Positions 1 through 8,808 of a DNA stretch of 64,000 bases are shown piece after piece. This DNA is from Devosia submarina (GTDB lineage Bacteria; Pseudomonadota; Alphaproteobacteria; Rhizobiales; Devosiaceae): contig NZ_PYWB01000002.1 in the NCBI RefSeq assembly GCF_003056345.1, forward strand, positions 186,001 to 250,000, in the 5' to 3' direction. Under the pieces are notes generated by a model, which ran no database searches, had not been told where the DNA came from, and saw nothing but the letters and a program-made list of their open reading frames with translations. Numbering within the stretch: the stretch's first letter is position 1; every line of letters begins with the position of its first letter. A program made the position numbers and the translations under genes.

Positions 1-258
1 GCCAAAGAGCCCGCCCTTGCCGCGGCCCGCAAGGGTGTAGCGTTCGGCCGGGATGATGTTGCTTAACATCAGCTCGCCCTTAAAGGATGGCTTGGCGACG
101 CCCAGATTGACCTTGATCTCCATGTCCAGCGTGTTTTGGCCGGACCATTCTATGGAATGGCAGCCCGGAATGGCGGCTTTCAGCGTTTCGGCATCGTTGA
201 GTGCCGCCCAAACCGCCACACGCGGCGCAGCGATTATATAACGCCCGCCAAAATCCAT
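1..258 (-). CDS. CoxG-like SRPBCC protein (CO dehydrogenase subunit G family), 3' end missing
   Basis: The first 86 codons read MDFGGRYIIAAPR..., then AVWAALNDAETLKAAIPGC and a Gly-rich stretch, which is the N-terminal pattern of the CoxG/SRPBCC family. These proteins assist maturation or membrane anchoring of molybdenum hydroxylases such as carbon monoxide dehydrogenase. The ATG at 258 follows a strong AGGGGAGGG site about 6 nt upstream. The gene runs off the left edge, so no partner cox genes are visible. A role in CO oxidation is therefore not shown; many CoxG-like proteins serve other molybdenum hydroxylases. Confidence 0.8.
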   Translation of the reverse strand, partial: MDFGGRYIIAAPRVAVWAALNDAETLKAAIPGCHSIEWSGQNTLDMEIKVNLGVAKPSFKGELMLSNIIPAERYTLAGRGKGGLFG

Positions 259-486
259 CAGCAGCCCTCCCCTGCACTGGCCCTATTGTGGCCGGAATGC
301 CCCACGAAACAATTGCTTGCCATGCTTGGTCGGCCCCACTCTTTACGTGCGGCCTTTTCGCACCAATATGGCCTAAATAGTTGGCCCGGCAAGCAGTTGC
401 AATTGCCACGCCCGGGTTCAGCAGCAATCTATGACGCGCACAAGCGCACACAATCGGCCCTGTGCCGGATACGGGAGCGAACAATA

Positions 487-1713
487 ATGGCCACTGAAAT
501 GACCACCGCACCGAAACTCGAGACGGCCCCGGCGAGCGATATCGCCGAGCGTCCGCTGCAGTATCTGGACAAGGCCGTCAACGCCATTCGCGATCTTGGA
601 ATCTGGCCCGAGAGCCAAGGCGAGCAGCCGATCACCGGGCTTCTGAGCCAGATCACGGAACTCGATGAAACGCGCGTGATCCTGATCGGGCGCACGCTGT
701 CGCAGGCCAGCGCCTTCAACGAAGTGGTGCGCGAGCAGATCGCGGCCATGAAGATCGGGGAGCGCTACGAGGAAATTACCAAGGGCTTCGATTCCATCCG
801 CGACGATGCCAAGGGCATGGTTGACCAGCTATCGGACAACAAGATCGATCTGCTGGAGCGCGCGTCCAATGTGTGGATGAAGGTGAGCCGGGGCGATATT
901 GCCACGCGGTTCAACCGGATTCGGGACACTTATCTTTCCGTGACCCGCGACACCAAGGACCAGATCGACCGCGAGCATGTCATCCTCGAAGCCTATCGCG
1001 ATTTCCGAGGTGCGCTCAAGCAGGCCGAGGTGATGGCGCTTGAAGTGCTGGCGGTGGCCGAAGGCAAGCTCGCCGAAAAGAAGAGCATCCTCGAAGCGGC
1101 ATCGGCGGCGGTTGCGGGCTATACCGGCACTGTGCCGGCCGATCGGGCACGCCTTGAAATGGAGCGTGACGAGAAGCTGCGCGACATGCAGAACGAAGAA
1201 AAGCGCTACCAGATCGCCAAGGACCTCTCGGACAATCTGACCATTTCCTACAATACTTCGGAAGTGGTGATGGCGCGGCTGATGCAGACCACCAATGCCA
1301 AGGAGCGGGTGTATCAGCAATCGATCTCGTTCTTTTCCACCAATGAGACCGTGCTGACGGCGCTGTCGGCCTCCTTCACCGGCATGTTCGGGCTGCATGA
1401 ATCGACCGAAACTCTCAATGCCATGAAAGAGGGCATGAGCAAGAGCCTGGAAACGTTGAGCGAGATCGGCAGCCAGGTGCAGGAAGAAGCCGTACGTGCC
1501 GGCTATGGTCCAACGGTGCGGGCGGATGCGGTCAAGAAGCTCGTCGATTCCGTGATCAATTTCCAGGAAAAGAGCCGCACCATCATCAACGAGATGCGGG
1601 TTGCCTCCACCAAGAACTCGGCTGAAATCCGCGATGCGGTGGAAGACGGCAAGCGGCGCCTGGCGACTCTTGCAGCAGAGGGTAATGCTCTTTTGCTGGA
1701 AACCAGGCAGTAG
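487..1713 (+). CDS. Coiled-coil cytoplasmic protein of unknown function, first gene of a three-gene module
   Basis: A 408-residue acidic, highly helical protein without signal peptide or membrane segment. Most of the chain is predicted long helices rich in Glu, Lys, Ala and Arg (for example LDKAVNAIRDLG near the N-terminus and MERDEKLRDMQNEEKRYQIA near residue 220), with a short hydrophobic break FFSTNETVLTALSASFTGMFG around residues 280-305. I start at 487 (MATEMTTAPK) because the frame upstream overlaps the coxG promoter region and has no family-like sequence. The next gene begins 29 bp downstream. The helical character recalls PspA or TelA-type proteins, but I cannot assign a family. Function unknown. 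Confidence 0.75.
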   Translation: MATEMTTAPKLETAPASDIAERPLQYLDKAVNAIRDLGIWPESQGEQPITGLLSQITELDETRVILIGRTLSQASAFNEVVREQIAAMKIGERYEEITKGFDSIRDDAKGMVDQLSDNKIDLLERASNVWMKVSRGDIATRFNRIRDTYLSVTRDTKDQIDREHVILEAYRDFRGALKQAEVMALEVLAVAEGKLAEKKSILEAASAAVAGYTGTVPADRARLEMERDEKLRDMQNEEKRYQIAKDLSDNLTISYNTSEVVMARLMQTTNAKERVYQQSISFFSTNETVLTALSASFTGMFGLHESTETLNAMKEGMSKSLETLSEIGSQVQEEAVRAGYGPTVRADAVKKLVDSVINFQEKSRTIINEMRVASTKNSAEIRDAVEDGKRRLATLAAEGNALLLETRQ

Positions 1714-1742
1714 AGAGCGGCTTACCCGGGTGAACGCCAATA

Positions 1743-2681
1743 ATGAGTGACGTTTCGGCCAAGCCGGTCGCGCCCCTGGACGAAGTGATGCTGGCGATGG
1801 ACGTGGTCGACACGCTCCGTCACCGGCAGGATCTGGCCACGCGTGAGCTTGCGGGGGTGGCACGCGAGCAGCAATTGATCGACAAGCTGCGCGAGATCTA
1901 CCACCAGCAGGGGATCGAGGTACCCGACCACATCCTTAGGGAAGGCGTGGCGGCGCTGGCCGAGAGCCGCTTCGTTTATGATCCGCCAAAGCCTGGTCTT
2001 GGAACGACGCTCGCGCGGCTTTATGTAACCCGTGGCCGCTGGGGCAAGCCGGCGATGGCGCTGCTTGCCGTCCTGGTGACGTTGGGCGTGGCGTTTTTCG
2101 GCATCTACCTGCCCTACCAGACGGCACAGGCCGAACAGGCGCGGATCGAATTGGCCGAGGCTTTGCCCGCGCAGATGGATGCGCTTTACCAGACCATTTT
2201 CGAGGAAACCAAGGTGCAGCAGGCGGTCATGGATGCCGAGAGCCTGCGCCAGCGGGGGCATAGCTATGCCGCCGAGGGCAATCGCCAAGGCGCCTTGCAG
2301 GCCGTGGCTGACCTCACCGCGTTGCGCGATCAGTTGCGCCAGGAATATGTGTTGCAGATTGTCAGCCGGCCCGACGAGCAATCCGGTTTCTGGACCTTTC
2401 CCGAGATCAACAGGGCTGCCACCAACTATTACCTCGTGGTGGAAGCGTTAGACGCCGAAGGCAACAAGCTCTCCCTGCCGATCCGCAACGAAGAAAACGG
2501 GCAGGTCGAGACGGTGGGCAAATGGGGCCTGCGCGTCCCTGAGAATGTCTACAATGCTGTTGCGGCCGACAAGCGGGATGACGGGATCATCCAGAACCAG
2601 GAAGTTGGCCGGAAGTCCGACGGGTTCCTCCAGGTTGAATACAATGTGCCGGTGCTCGGCGGGGCGGTAACGCGGTGGTAG
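1743..2681 (+). CDS. Single-pass membrane protein of unknown function (DUF6384-like)
   Basis: A 312-residue protein with a charged N-terminal half (1-98), one membrane helix at about 101-123 (GKPAMALLAVLVTLGVAFFG) and a C-terminal domain of about 190 residues beginning with an amphipathic helix. The C-terminal part has a mixed alpha/beta look (FWTFPEINRAATNYYLVVEAL, then a basic/acidic strand pattern to the end). It resembles proteins filed under DUF6384, from memory only. It lies between two coiled-coil genes, 29 bp after the first and 4 bp before the next, so the three are probably one transcript. It may anchor the other two at the membrane. Confidence 0.7.
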   Translation: MSDVSAKPVAPLDEVMLAMDVVDTLRHRQDLATRELAGVAREQQLIDKLREIYHQQGIEVPDHILREGVAALAESRFVYDPPKPGLGTTLARLYVTRGRWGKPAMALLAVLVTLGVAFFGIYLPYQTAQAEQARIELAEALPAQMDALYQTIFEETKVQQAVMDAESLRQRGHSYAAEGNRQGALQAVADLTALRDQLRQEYVLQIVSRPDEQSGFWTFPEINRAATNYYLVVEALDAEGNKLSLPIRNEENGQVETVGKWGLRVPENVYNAVAADKRDDGIIQNQEVGRKSDGFLQVEYNVPVLGGAVTRW

Positions 2682-2685
2682 TGTC

Positions 2686-4230
2686 ATGAGCATTCGCGGA
2701 CCACAGGCTTTGGCGAGCCTTGATGAAGCCATGCGCGACATACGGCGCGAGGAAGACGAAATTGCCAAGCGTCTCGCCCGCTCGGCGGAGCGCATCGCCA
2801 AGATCAGGGAAGGCGAGGCGGAGCTGTTTCGCCAGCTGGCACAGCTGCGCCTTGATCCGGCCGTGCAGTCGGAACTGGATGGCGCGATTTCCAGCGCCGA
2901 GGTCAAGGCACGCGAAATGCTCAAGTCGCGCGCCAAGTCGATGAGCGAGGCCGAAGAGGCCGTGGCGCAAAGCGACACTAAACTCGCCGAGCTTGCAGCA
3001 AAGCGCGCCGAAGAACTGGAAAATTATGAAAGGCATCAGGCGCAGCTCAAGGCGCTTGCCGCCAAGTTCAGCGCCCAGATTGCGCGCGATCCGGCTTTTG
3101 CTGCAAAGCGCGCAGAAGCCACCGAATTGGCTGAAATCGCGGCGCAATCCATGCGCAAGACCGAACAGGCAGAGGCGGACCAGGATGCCAAGGGCAAGCC
3201 TTATCGGGATGATCCGCTGTTCATGTATCTTTGGGAGAGCGGTTACGGCACATCCAGCTACCGGGCCAATAATCTCGTCCGCTATTTTGATGGGCTGGTG
3301 GCAAGGCTAGTCCGCTTCGACAAGGCGCGGCCGAACTTTTCCATGCTCAACGAAATCCCGCTGCGGTTGCGCGAGCATGCGGAGCGGCAGATCGAGAGCG
3401 CCAAGGCAGCAGAGGCCGAGGTCGATGCGCTCGAGGTGCAGGGCATCGACAATGCCGGGGGCAAGCCCATCCGCCAAGCCATGGAAGCGGCGCAGGCGCG
3501 GATCGATGCCATTGATGCCGAGATCATGGAGATCGAGGACCAGCGCGACGAAGCAGCAAAGACGCTGGTGCAGTTGTCGCAAGGGAGCGATCCGGCGTTT
3601 GAAAGCGCGCTGGGGCAATTGGCGACGGCCCTGGGGCGCGAGGATATCCAGACCCTGTTGGCCGAGGCGCGCAGGACGCGGACAGCGCAGGACGACACAA
3701 TCGTGGCGCAGATCGATGATGCGCGAGCCCGCGCCAAGGAAGAGGATGCCGAGACGCGCGAGCAGAAGGAGCGGCTCAAGACCCTGGCCGCTAGACGGCG
3801 GGAGCTGGAGGACATCCAGTGGGAGTTCAAGAAGCAGCGGTTTGATGATCCCCGTTCCACCTTCCGGGAAGACCGGCTGGTGGGCGATCTGCTGAACGAT
3901 TTCCTGCGCGGCGGAATTTCGGCGGCGTCCTATTGGGAGCAGTGGCAGCGCTCGCAGAACTGGAGCGCGGGAACCTCGGACTGGGGCGGTGGCGTGGGCT
4001 TGCCCAATAATGGCCGCAGCCAAAGCAATTCGCCCTGGCGTGATGGCGGCGGATCATTCAGCTGGCCCGACAGCAGCTTTGGTGGGGGTTCGAGCAGCCG
4101 GCCGCGCAGTGGCGGCGGCTTTGGTGGCGGCTGGGGTGGTCGGCCGTCAGGTGGCGGGTTCTCTCGGCCGCGGACTGGATCAAGCGGCAATCGCCGCTCG
4201 GGCGGGTTCAAGACGGGCGGCGGGTTCTAG
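2686..4230 (+). CDS. Coiled-coil protein with Gly/Ser/Arg-rich C-terminal tail, unknown function
   Basis: A 514-residue soluble protein. Residues 1-150 and 230-395 are strongly helical and heptad-like (MRDIRREEDEIAKRLARSAE, and EETREQK/RELEDIQWEFKKQR-type runs). A short motif FMYLWESGYGTSSYRANNL lies near residue 180. The last 90 residues are low-complexity GGGF, GGW, SRP and GSSG repeats ending KTGGGF. Such tails occur on secreted or membrane-associated bacterial proteins, but there is no signal peptide here. The ATG at 2686 is 4 bp after the stop of the membrane protein, suggesting translational coupling. No family recognised with confidence. Confidence 0.75.
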   Translation: MSIRGPQALASLDEAMRDIRREEDEIAKRLARSAERIAKIREGEAELFRQLAQLRLDPAVQSELDGAISSAEVKAREMLKSRAKSMSEAEEAVAQSDTKLAELAAKRAEELENYERHQAQLKALAAKFSAQIARDPAFAAKRAEATELAEIAAQSMRKTEQAEADQDAKGKPYRDDPLFMYLWESGYGTSSYRANNLVRYFDGLVARLVRFDKARPNFSMLNEIPLRLREHAERQIESAKAAEAEVDALEVQGIDNAGGKPIRQAMEAAQARIDAIDAEIMEIEDQRDEAAKTLVQLSQGSDPAFESALGQLATALGREDIQTLLAEARRTRTAQDDTIVAQIDDARARAKEEDAETREQKERLKTLAARRRELEDIQWEFKKQRFDDPRSTFREDRLVGDLLNDFLRGGISAASYWEQWQRSQNWSAGTSDWGGGVGLPNNGRSQSNSPWRDGGGSFSWPDSSFGGGSSSRPRSGGGFGGGWGGRPSGGGFSRPRTGSSGNRRSGGFKTGGGF

Positions 4231-4256
4231 CCGGCGAGACCGGTGTAAAGGAAGTG

Positions 4257-4277
4257 CCCTCGGGTCGGACCCGAGGG
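4257..4277. repeat. Palindromic intergenic repeat, CCCTCGGG family
   Basis: A perfect 9-bp inverted repeat, CCCTCGGGT / ACCCGAGGG with a 3-nt spacer, sits between convergent genes (stops at 4230 and 4296). The same core recurs near 18.0, 22.3 and 28.9 kb. It could act as a bidirectional terminator here, though no T-run follows directly. Confidence 0.75.
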
Positions 4278-4295
4278 TAACAATAGGGCGCTTGT

Positions 4296-5048
4296 TCAGG
4301 CTGGATTGATGAAGCCGAAAACCTGGGCGGCGTTGCCGGTTTGCTCGGCGAAGCGCTGGCGATGGACGCGCTGGACGAGAACTTCGCCGTTTTCCGGCGT
4401 GCCGGCCAGCAATTCCATGGTTTCGCTGATATAGGCATCGAGCGGCATGGCGTTTGGGTCGCGGGCCTGCTGTTCGCCCTGCAAGGTTGTTTGCACATAA
4501 GGTGGCGCTAGTTCGATGACCTCCATGGCGGTGTTTCGCAATTGGTGGCGCAGGGACTGCGTATAGGAGTGGATCGCGGCCTTGGTGGCGCTGTAGGTCG
4601 GCGTAGAAGCCTTGGGTACGAAGGCGAGGCCTGAGGATACCGTCAGCACAGCCGCCCGCTCCTGCTTAAGCAAATGGGGCAGCAGGGCTGCGGTAAGGCG
4701 GATGGGACCCAGAAGATTGGTGGCGATCGTGTCTTCGGCGGTTGCGAGGTAGGCGGGCGCGGCCAGGATATCCTCGTCGATCATGATGCCGGCATTGTTG
4801 ATGACGGCGTTAAGCGCCGGAAAGGCATCGATGACGGCGGCCGCAAACTGCGCAATGGCTGCTTTGTCGGTCATGTCGACGGTGAACGCCGCCATGCCGG
4901 GATTGGCTGATGTGACGTCATCCAAAGCCGACTGCCGCCGGCCCGAAATAATCACCTGATTGCCGGCCTTGTGGAAGGCTTCGGCAAGGCCGCGGCCGAT
5001 GCCGGAACCGCCGCCAGTGATAAGGATGGTGTTGCCCGTGATCTGCAT
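4296..5048 (-). CDS. Short-chain dehydrogenase, DltE-like
   Basis: A 250-residue classical SDR: cofactor motif TGGGSGIG at 11-18, NNAG near residue 89, catalytic Tyr-Lys in YSATK near 150. The sequence resembles oxidoreductases annotated as DltE-like (QVIISGRRQSALDDV, and the C-terminal segment covering the PP-x-V-x-T-x-L motif). Substrate unknown. The ATG at 5048 is preceded by AAGGAG. It is divergent from the HxlR regulator at 5151, with about 100 bp between, so the regulator probably controls it. Confidence 0.88.
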   Translation of the reverse strand: MQITGNTILITGGGSGIGRGLAEAFHKAGNQVIISGRRQSALDDVTSANPGMAAFTVDMTDKAAIAQFAAAVIDAFPALNAVINNAGIMIDEDILAAPAYLATAEDTIATNLLGPIRLTAALLPHLLKQERAAVLTVSSGLAFVPKASTPTYSATKAAIHSYTQSLRHQLRNTAMEVIELAPPYVQTTLQGEQQARDPNAMPLDAYISETMELLAGTPENGEVLVQRVHRQRFAEQTGNAAQVFGFINPA

Positions 5049-5150
5049 GAGGATAGCTCCTTGCTCTTGATTGCCGGCAAGGTAGGCTTCACACTATCCA
5101 TAGGGAAGTAGGCGCCGCAAAGTTCGATACATACCCGCAGGAGAGTGACT

Positions 5151-5573
5151 GTGCCACAAGGCTCCCGAGCAGAAAAAATCTTTGACTGGACCGACCGGGT
5201 GCCCAGCGGGCCACTTGATCCGGCGCTCCGAGCGCTGGTGCGGGACATTATAGGCAAGGTCGCTGACAAGTGGACAATGTTGATTTTGGAAGCGCTGGAG
5301 GAGCACGGCACGCTGCGCTTTACCGATGTCGGCCGAAAGGTTGGGGACATCAGCCAGAAGATGCTGACCAAGACCTTGCGACAGATGGAGGCGGATGGGC
5401 TGGTGGAGCGCACGGTTCATCCGGTAATCCCGCCGCATGTGGATTATCGGCTGACAGAGATGGGGCGCAGCCTTGGTGGCGCATTCTGCGGGGTGTGGAT
5501 GTGGGCTGAAGCCCATCACGAGCAGATCGAGCAAGCCCGCAAGGTGTTCGCCGAGCGGAACGGCGCTCCCTAG
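5151..5573 (+). CDS. HxlR-family winged-helix transcriptional regulator
   Basis: A 140-residue protein with the HxlR fold: VADKWTMLILEAL, then RFTDVGRKVGDISQKMLTKT (recognition helix), then the wing with RTVHPVIPPHVDYRLTEMG. These dimers usually repress a neighbouring oxidoreductase gene and often respond to electrophiles or redox stress. Two in-frame GTG codons compete. The one at 5151 lies 7 nt after AGGAG, whereas the one at 5145 lies 1 nt after it, so 5151 is preferred. The stop overlaps the stop of the converging VOC gene at 5570-5573. Confidence 0.87.
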   Translation: MPQGSRAEKIFDWTDRVPSGPLDPALRALVRDIIGKVADKWTMLILEALEEHGTLRFTDVGRKVGDISQKMLTKTLRQMEADGLVERTVHPVIPPHVDYRLTEMGRSLGGAFCGVWMWAEAHHEQIEQARKVFAERNGAP

Positions 5574-5968
5574 TTTGCGGGCGGCTGGGCCATCAGTTCC
5601 CAGACATTGCCTTCACTGTCCTCGAAATAGGCGGAATAGCCCCATTCGGATTGCGTGCCGTCCATGATGATGGCGCCGCCTGCAATCAGGACCTGACGCA
5701 GAATGTCGTCGACCTCGTCGGAGCTGCCGGCTTGGTGGCTGAGGACAAACCCCGGTGTTCCGGCAATCGCTGCATCCTTGCCAGCGGTCTGGGCGATCTG
5801 CTCGCGGGGGAAAAGGACAAAGGAAAAATTGTCATCGAAAAAGAAGGCGACATGGTCCTCGCCAGGCGCGATCTGCTCGTCTGAAAGATCGAACAGAGCG
5901 CGGTAGAAGGTGAAGGCCCGCTCCAGATCGTCGACGCCGATGGTGATGATGGAGATCGATGGCTTCAC
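5570..5968 (-). CDS. VOC/glyoxalase-bleomycin resistance superfamily protein
   Basis: A 132-residue single-unit VOC protein: it starts KPSISIITIGVDDLERAFTF, has FFFDDNFSFVLFPRE in the middle, and ends with the typical SEGNVWELMAQ metal-ligand region (Glu near the C-terminus). Such proteins dimerise to form a metal site; the substrate cannot be inferred. The open frame extends further upstream, but the GTG at 5968 has an AAGGAG site 7-8 nt before it and begins exactly where the family homology begins. It converges with the HxlR gene, and the two stop codons share bases (CTAG). Confidence 0.85.
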   Translation of the reverse strand: MKPSISIITIGVDDLERAFTFYRALFDLSDEQIAPGEDHVAFFFDDNFSFVLFPREQIAQTAGKDAAIAGTPGFVLSHQAGSSDEVDDILRQVLIAGGAIIMDGTQSEWGYSAYFEDSEGNVWELMAQPPAN

Positions 5969-6012
5969 GGCGGCGCTCCTTGCACGATTCGTCCGGAGCC
6001 TAGCACGGCTGC

Positions 6013-6771
6013 CTATTCGTAATAGAGGCTGATGCGCTGGCCGCCGATTTCGTGGACCTTGATCTCCATGTCGTAGATTTCGGAGAGCACTTTGGGGTCG
6101 ATCATTTCGGCGGCGGGGCCCTGATTGGCCAGCTTGCCGTTTTTCATGGCGACGATGTAGTCGGAATACCAGGACGCAAAATTGATGTCGTGGAGCACCA
6201 GGACCACGGTTTTTCCCAGCTCGTTGGCGGCGCGGCGCAGGAGCTTCATCATGCCCATGGCATGCTTCATGTCCAGATTGTTGAGCGGCTCGTCGAGCAG
6301 GACATAGTCTGTGTCCTGGCAAAGGACCATGGCGACAAAGGCGCGCTGGCGCTGGCCGCCCGAAAGCTCGTCGAGGAAGCGGTCAGAGAGTTCACCGAGG
6401 TTGAGGTAACCGATAGCGTCGTCGATCTGCTGCTTGTCTTCGAGCGTGAGACGGCCCTTTGAATAGGGATAGCGCCCGAAGCTGACGAGATCGCGGACGG
6501 TGAGGCGCGCCGTCATGTGATTGTCCTGGCGCAGGATCGAGAGGCGCCGGGCCAGCACGTCGCTTGGGGTCTTGGTTACGTCGAGGCCAGCGACGGTGAC
6601 CGTGCCCATATCCATGCTCATGAGGCGGCTGATCATGGACAGGAAGGTCGACTTGCCTGCGCCGTTGGGGCCGATGATGGAAGTAATGCCACCGGCCGGC
6701 AGGGTCAGGGAGACGCCATCGACCACGCAGGACGTGCCGTAGTTCTTGGTGACGCCTTGCGCGACGATCAT
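6013..6771 (-). CDS. Ferric-siderophore ABC transporter, ATP-binding protein (YclP/CeuD-like)
   Basis: A 252-residue ABC ATPase of the iron-siderophore type. Walker A is GPNGAGKS (34-41), signature LSGGQ (136-140), Walker B LLDEP (Asp160-Glu161), and the H-loop His lies in VLHDINFASWYSDY. The sequence after the signature matches ATPases of the YclNOPQ/CeuBCDE petrobactin/enterobactin class. It is the last gene of a four-gene operon; its ATG overlaps the stop of the upstream permease by 4 bp. It energises both permeases at the inner membrane. Confidence 0.93.
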   Translation of the reverse strand: MIVAQGVTKNYGTSCVVDGVSLTLPAGGITSIIGPNGAGKSTFLSMISRLMSMDMGTVTVAGLDVTKTPSDVLARRLSILRQDNHMTARLTVRDLVSFGRYPYSKGRLTLEDKQQIDDAIGYLNLGELSDRFLDELSGGQRQRAFVAMVLCQDTDYVLLDEPLNNLDMKHAMGMMKLLRRAANELGKTVVLVLHDINFASWYSDYIVAMKNGKLANQGPAAEMIDPKVLSEIYDMEIKVHEIGGQRISLYYE

Positions 6772-7781
6772 CGGGCGGCTCTCCGTAACACAAGGAAGAT
6801 GAACACGACGCCGCCCAGGAATTCGATGATGATCGAAAGGGCGGTATCAAATGCAAATAGGCGCTCCAGCACGGTTTGGCCACCCACGAGGCACACGATG
6901 CCCAGCAGCACGGCGGCAGGCAGGACATATTTGTGCCGGCTGGTGCCGAGGAGAGAATGGGCAAGGCTCGCCACCAGGAGGCCAAAAAAGGTGATGGGGC
7001 CGACAAGGGCGGTGGAAACCGCGACCAGCACGGAAACGAGGGTCAGGATGATGACCACGGTGCGCTTGTAGTCGACGCCCAGATTGATGGCTTGCGAACG
7101 CCCCAGCGAAAGAACGTCGTAGGTGTGCATAAGGCGGATGCCGACAATGGTCACCGCGCCCACGATGACGCTGGCGGCTACAAGCAGGGACGTGTCGACG
7201 GTGGCAAAGCTGGCAAAAAAGCTGTCCTGCAGCACGTTAAAGGCATTGGGATCCAGCAGGCGCTGCATGAATTGGGAAAGGCTGCGGAACAGGATGCCAA
7301 AGACGATGCCGACCAGCACGAGGAGGTGAAGGCTCCTTTCCTCGCCCAGAAACAGCCATTGGAAGAGGAGGCCTGAGAAGGCGACCATGACCAGAACTTC
7401 GGCGGCGAACTGCGCCTGGGGATTGAGCGTGCCGAGGGCGCCGATACCGAGGAAAAAGACGATGGCGGTCTGGATCAGCACATAAAGGGCGTCGAACCCC
7501 ATGATGGAAGGGGTGAGGATGCGGTTGTTGGTGACAGTCTGGAACAGGACCGTGGAGACTGCCACCGAATAGGCGACAAGGCCGAGTGCCAGGAGCTTGC
7601 GACCGCGGAAGGGCAGCACAAAGCTCCAACTGCCCTTGGCGCCCAGGGTCATGAAGCAAATAATGGAAATGAGCGCCAGTGCACCCAGCACGAGGAGAAC
7701 GAAGGCGGGGCGTGACAGCTTGCCGATGCGGCGAACGCTTGGAGCCGGGACGGGGACGGTGGTGGCGGGATCAGGTTGCAT
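6768..7781 (-). CDS. Ferric-siderophore ABC transporter permease (YclO/CeuC-like)
   Basis: A FecCD-family permease of about 337 residues with nine or ten hydrophobic segments, including the coupling region YDVLSLGRSQAINLGVDYK and the conserved GPITFFGLLVASLAH. The ATG at 7781 (MQPDPATT) is chosen; it lies 11 bp inside the upstream permease gene, consistent with coupling. The longer open frame has a non-family N-terminus. It forms a heterodimer with the product of 7771-8733. Confidence 0.92.
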   Translation of the reverse strand: MQPDPATTVPVPAPSVRRIGKLSRPAFVLLVLGALALISIICFMTLGAKGSWSFVLPFRGRKLLALGLVAYSVAVSTVLFQTVTNNRILTPSIMGFDALYVLIQTAIVFFLGIGALGTLNPQAQFAAEVLVMVAFSGLLFQWLFLGEERSLHLLVLVGIVFGILFRSLSQFMQRLLDPNAFNVLQDSFFASFATVDTSLLVAASVIVGAVTIVGIRLMHTYDVLSLGRSQAINLGVDYKRTVVIILTLVSVLVAVSTALVGPITFFGLLVASLAHSLLGTSRHKYVLPAAVLLGIVCLVGGQTVLERLFAFDTALSIIIEFLGGVVFIFLVLRRAAR

Positions 7782-8733
7782 TGGGGCGCGTCCTGAGCAG
7801 GAGATAAAGGAAAACCATGCTGCCGATGACGCCAACCACGACGCTGATTGGGATCTCATAGGGCGCGCGAAGGATGCGACCGAGGATATCGCAGGCGAGA
7901 ACGAAGCCCGCGCCCATCACGGCCACCCAGGGCACGGTGCGGCGCATGTTGTCGCCAACCATGAGGCTGACGAGATTGGGGATGATGAGGCCCAGGAACG
8001 GAATGGAGCCGACAGAAACCAGCACGACGGCGCTGACCAGCGAGACGATAACGAGGCCCAGGACCATGACGCGCTGGTAGTTGAGGCCAAGGTTTGTGGT
8101 GAAGTCCTTGCCCATGCCGGCAACGGTGAAGCGGTCGGCGGCGACATAGGCGAGGATGGTGCAGAGAAGGCCGATCCAGAGCAGCTCGTAGCGCCCGCGC
8201 AGAATGCCCGAGAAATCGCCCATGTTCCAGGCGAGGAGCGAGGGCAGAAGTTCGAAGCGATAGGCAAAGAAGGTCGTGACGGCGCCAATGATGCCGCCCA
8301 ACATGATGCCGACCAGGGGCACGAGGAGCGTGTCGCGCAGGGGCACGGCTTTGAGGATGCGCAGGAAAAGGGCTGTGCCGGCCAGAGCAAAACTCGCGGC
8401 GATCAGCATCTTGCCCATCAACGGCCAGGCGGGGACGAAGATGGTGGCGACAAGGAAACCCAGGCTCGCCGCTTCCGTGGTGCCGGCAGTGGAGGGCTCA
8501 ACGAAGCGGTTGCGCACAACCATTTGCATGACGAGGCCAGCCACGGCCATGGCGGCGCCGGAAAGGATGATGGCCAGGGTGCGCGGAATGCGGCTGATCA
8601 GGAGGACCTGTGTCGCGCGGTCCTCGGGGCCGGAGGACAGTAGCGTGCCGAGTGACACATCGCTGACACCCACAAAGAGGCTGGCGATGGCCAGGGCAAT
8701 GGTCAGGATGATGGCGCCTGCGAGAAGCCGCAA
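7771..8733 (-). CDS. Ferric-siderophore ABC transporter permease (YclN/CeuB-like), TTG start
   Basis: A 320-residue FecCD-type permease: N-terminal LAGAIILTIALAIASLFVG, the motif SRIPRTLAIILSGAAMAVAG, and the coupling loop GKDFTTNLGLNYQRVM followed by PFLGLIIPNLV. The start is a TTG at 8733 with GAAAGG 7 nt upstream. An in-frame TAA lies six codons before it and no ATG or GTG intervenes. The weak start and the hairpin just upstream should both hold permease output below that of the binding protein. Confidence 0.9.
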   Translation of the reverse strand: MRLLAGAIILTIALAIASLFVGVSDVSLGTLLSSGPEDRATQVLLISRIPRTLAIILSGAAMAVAGLVMQMVVRNRFVEPSTAGTTEAASLGFLVATIFVPAWPLMGKMLIAASFALAGTALFLRILKAVPLRDTLLVPLVGIMLGGIIGAVTTFFAYRFELLPSLLAWNMGDFSGILRGRYELLWIGLLCTILAYVAADRFTVAGMGKDFTTNLGLNYQRVMVLGLVIVSLVSAVVLVSVGSIPFLGLIIPNLVSLMVGDNMRRTVPWVAVMGAGFVLACDILGRILRAPYEIPISVVVGVIGSMVFLYLLLRTRPNAT

Positions 8734-8762
8734 GGGCAGACCTTTCGTTTAAACGAGCAAGA

Positions 8763-8786
8763 CCCGGCGGTTCGAAAACCGCCGGG
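8763..8786 (-). terminator. Intercistronic hairpin between siderophore binding-protein and permease genes
   Basis: A perfect 10-bp stem (CCCGGCGGTT / AACCGCCGGG) with a 4-nt loop lies in the 75-bp gap after the binding-protein stop and before the TTG of the permease. On the minus strand it is followed by a moderately T-rich stretch (TCTTGCTCGTTT). It can act as a partial terminator or 3'-end stabiliser, a common way to make more binding protein than permease. Confidence 0.75.
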
Positions 8787-8808
8787 CCCCAATCGGTAAG
8801 CCTTTAGA

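Noticed and set aside
829..1863. Long open frame of 344 codons on the minus strand opposite the 487-1713 gene
   Set aside because: It has Arg/His/Pro-heavy composition with no domain, typical of the antisense of a GC-rich gene, and no ribosome site.
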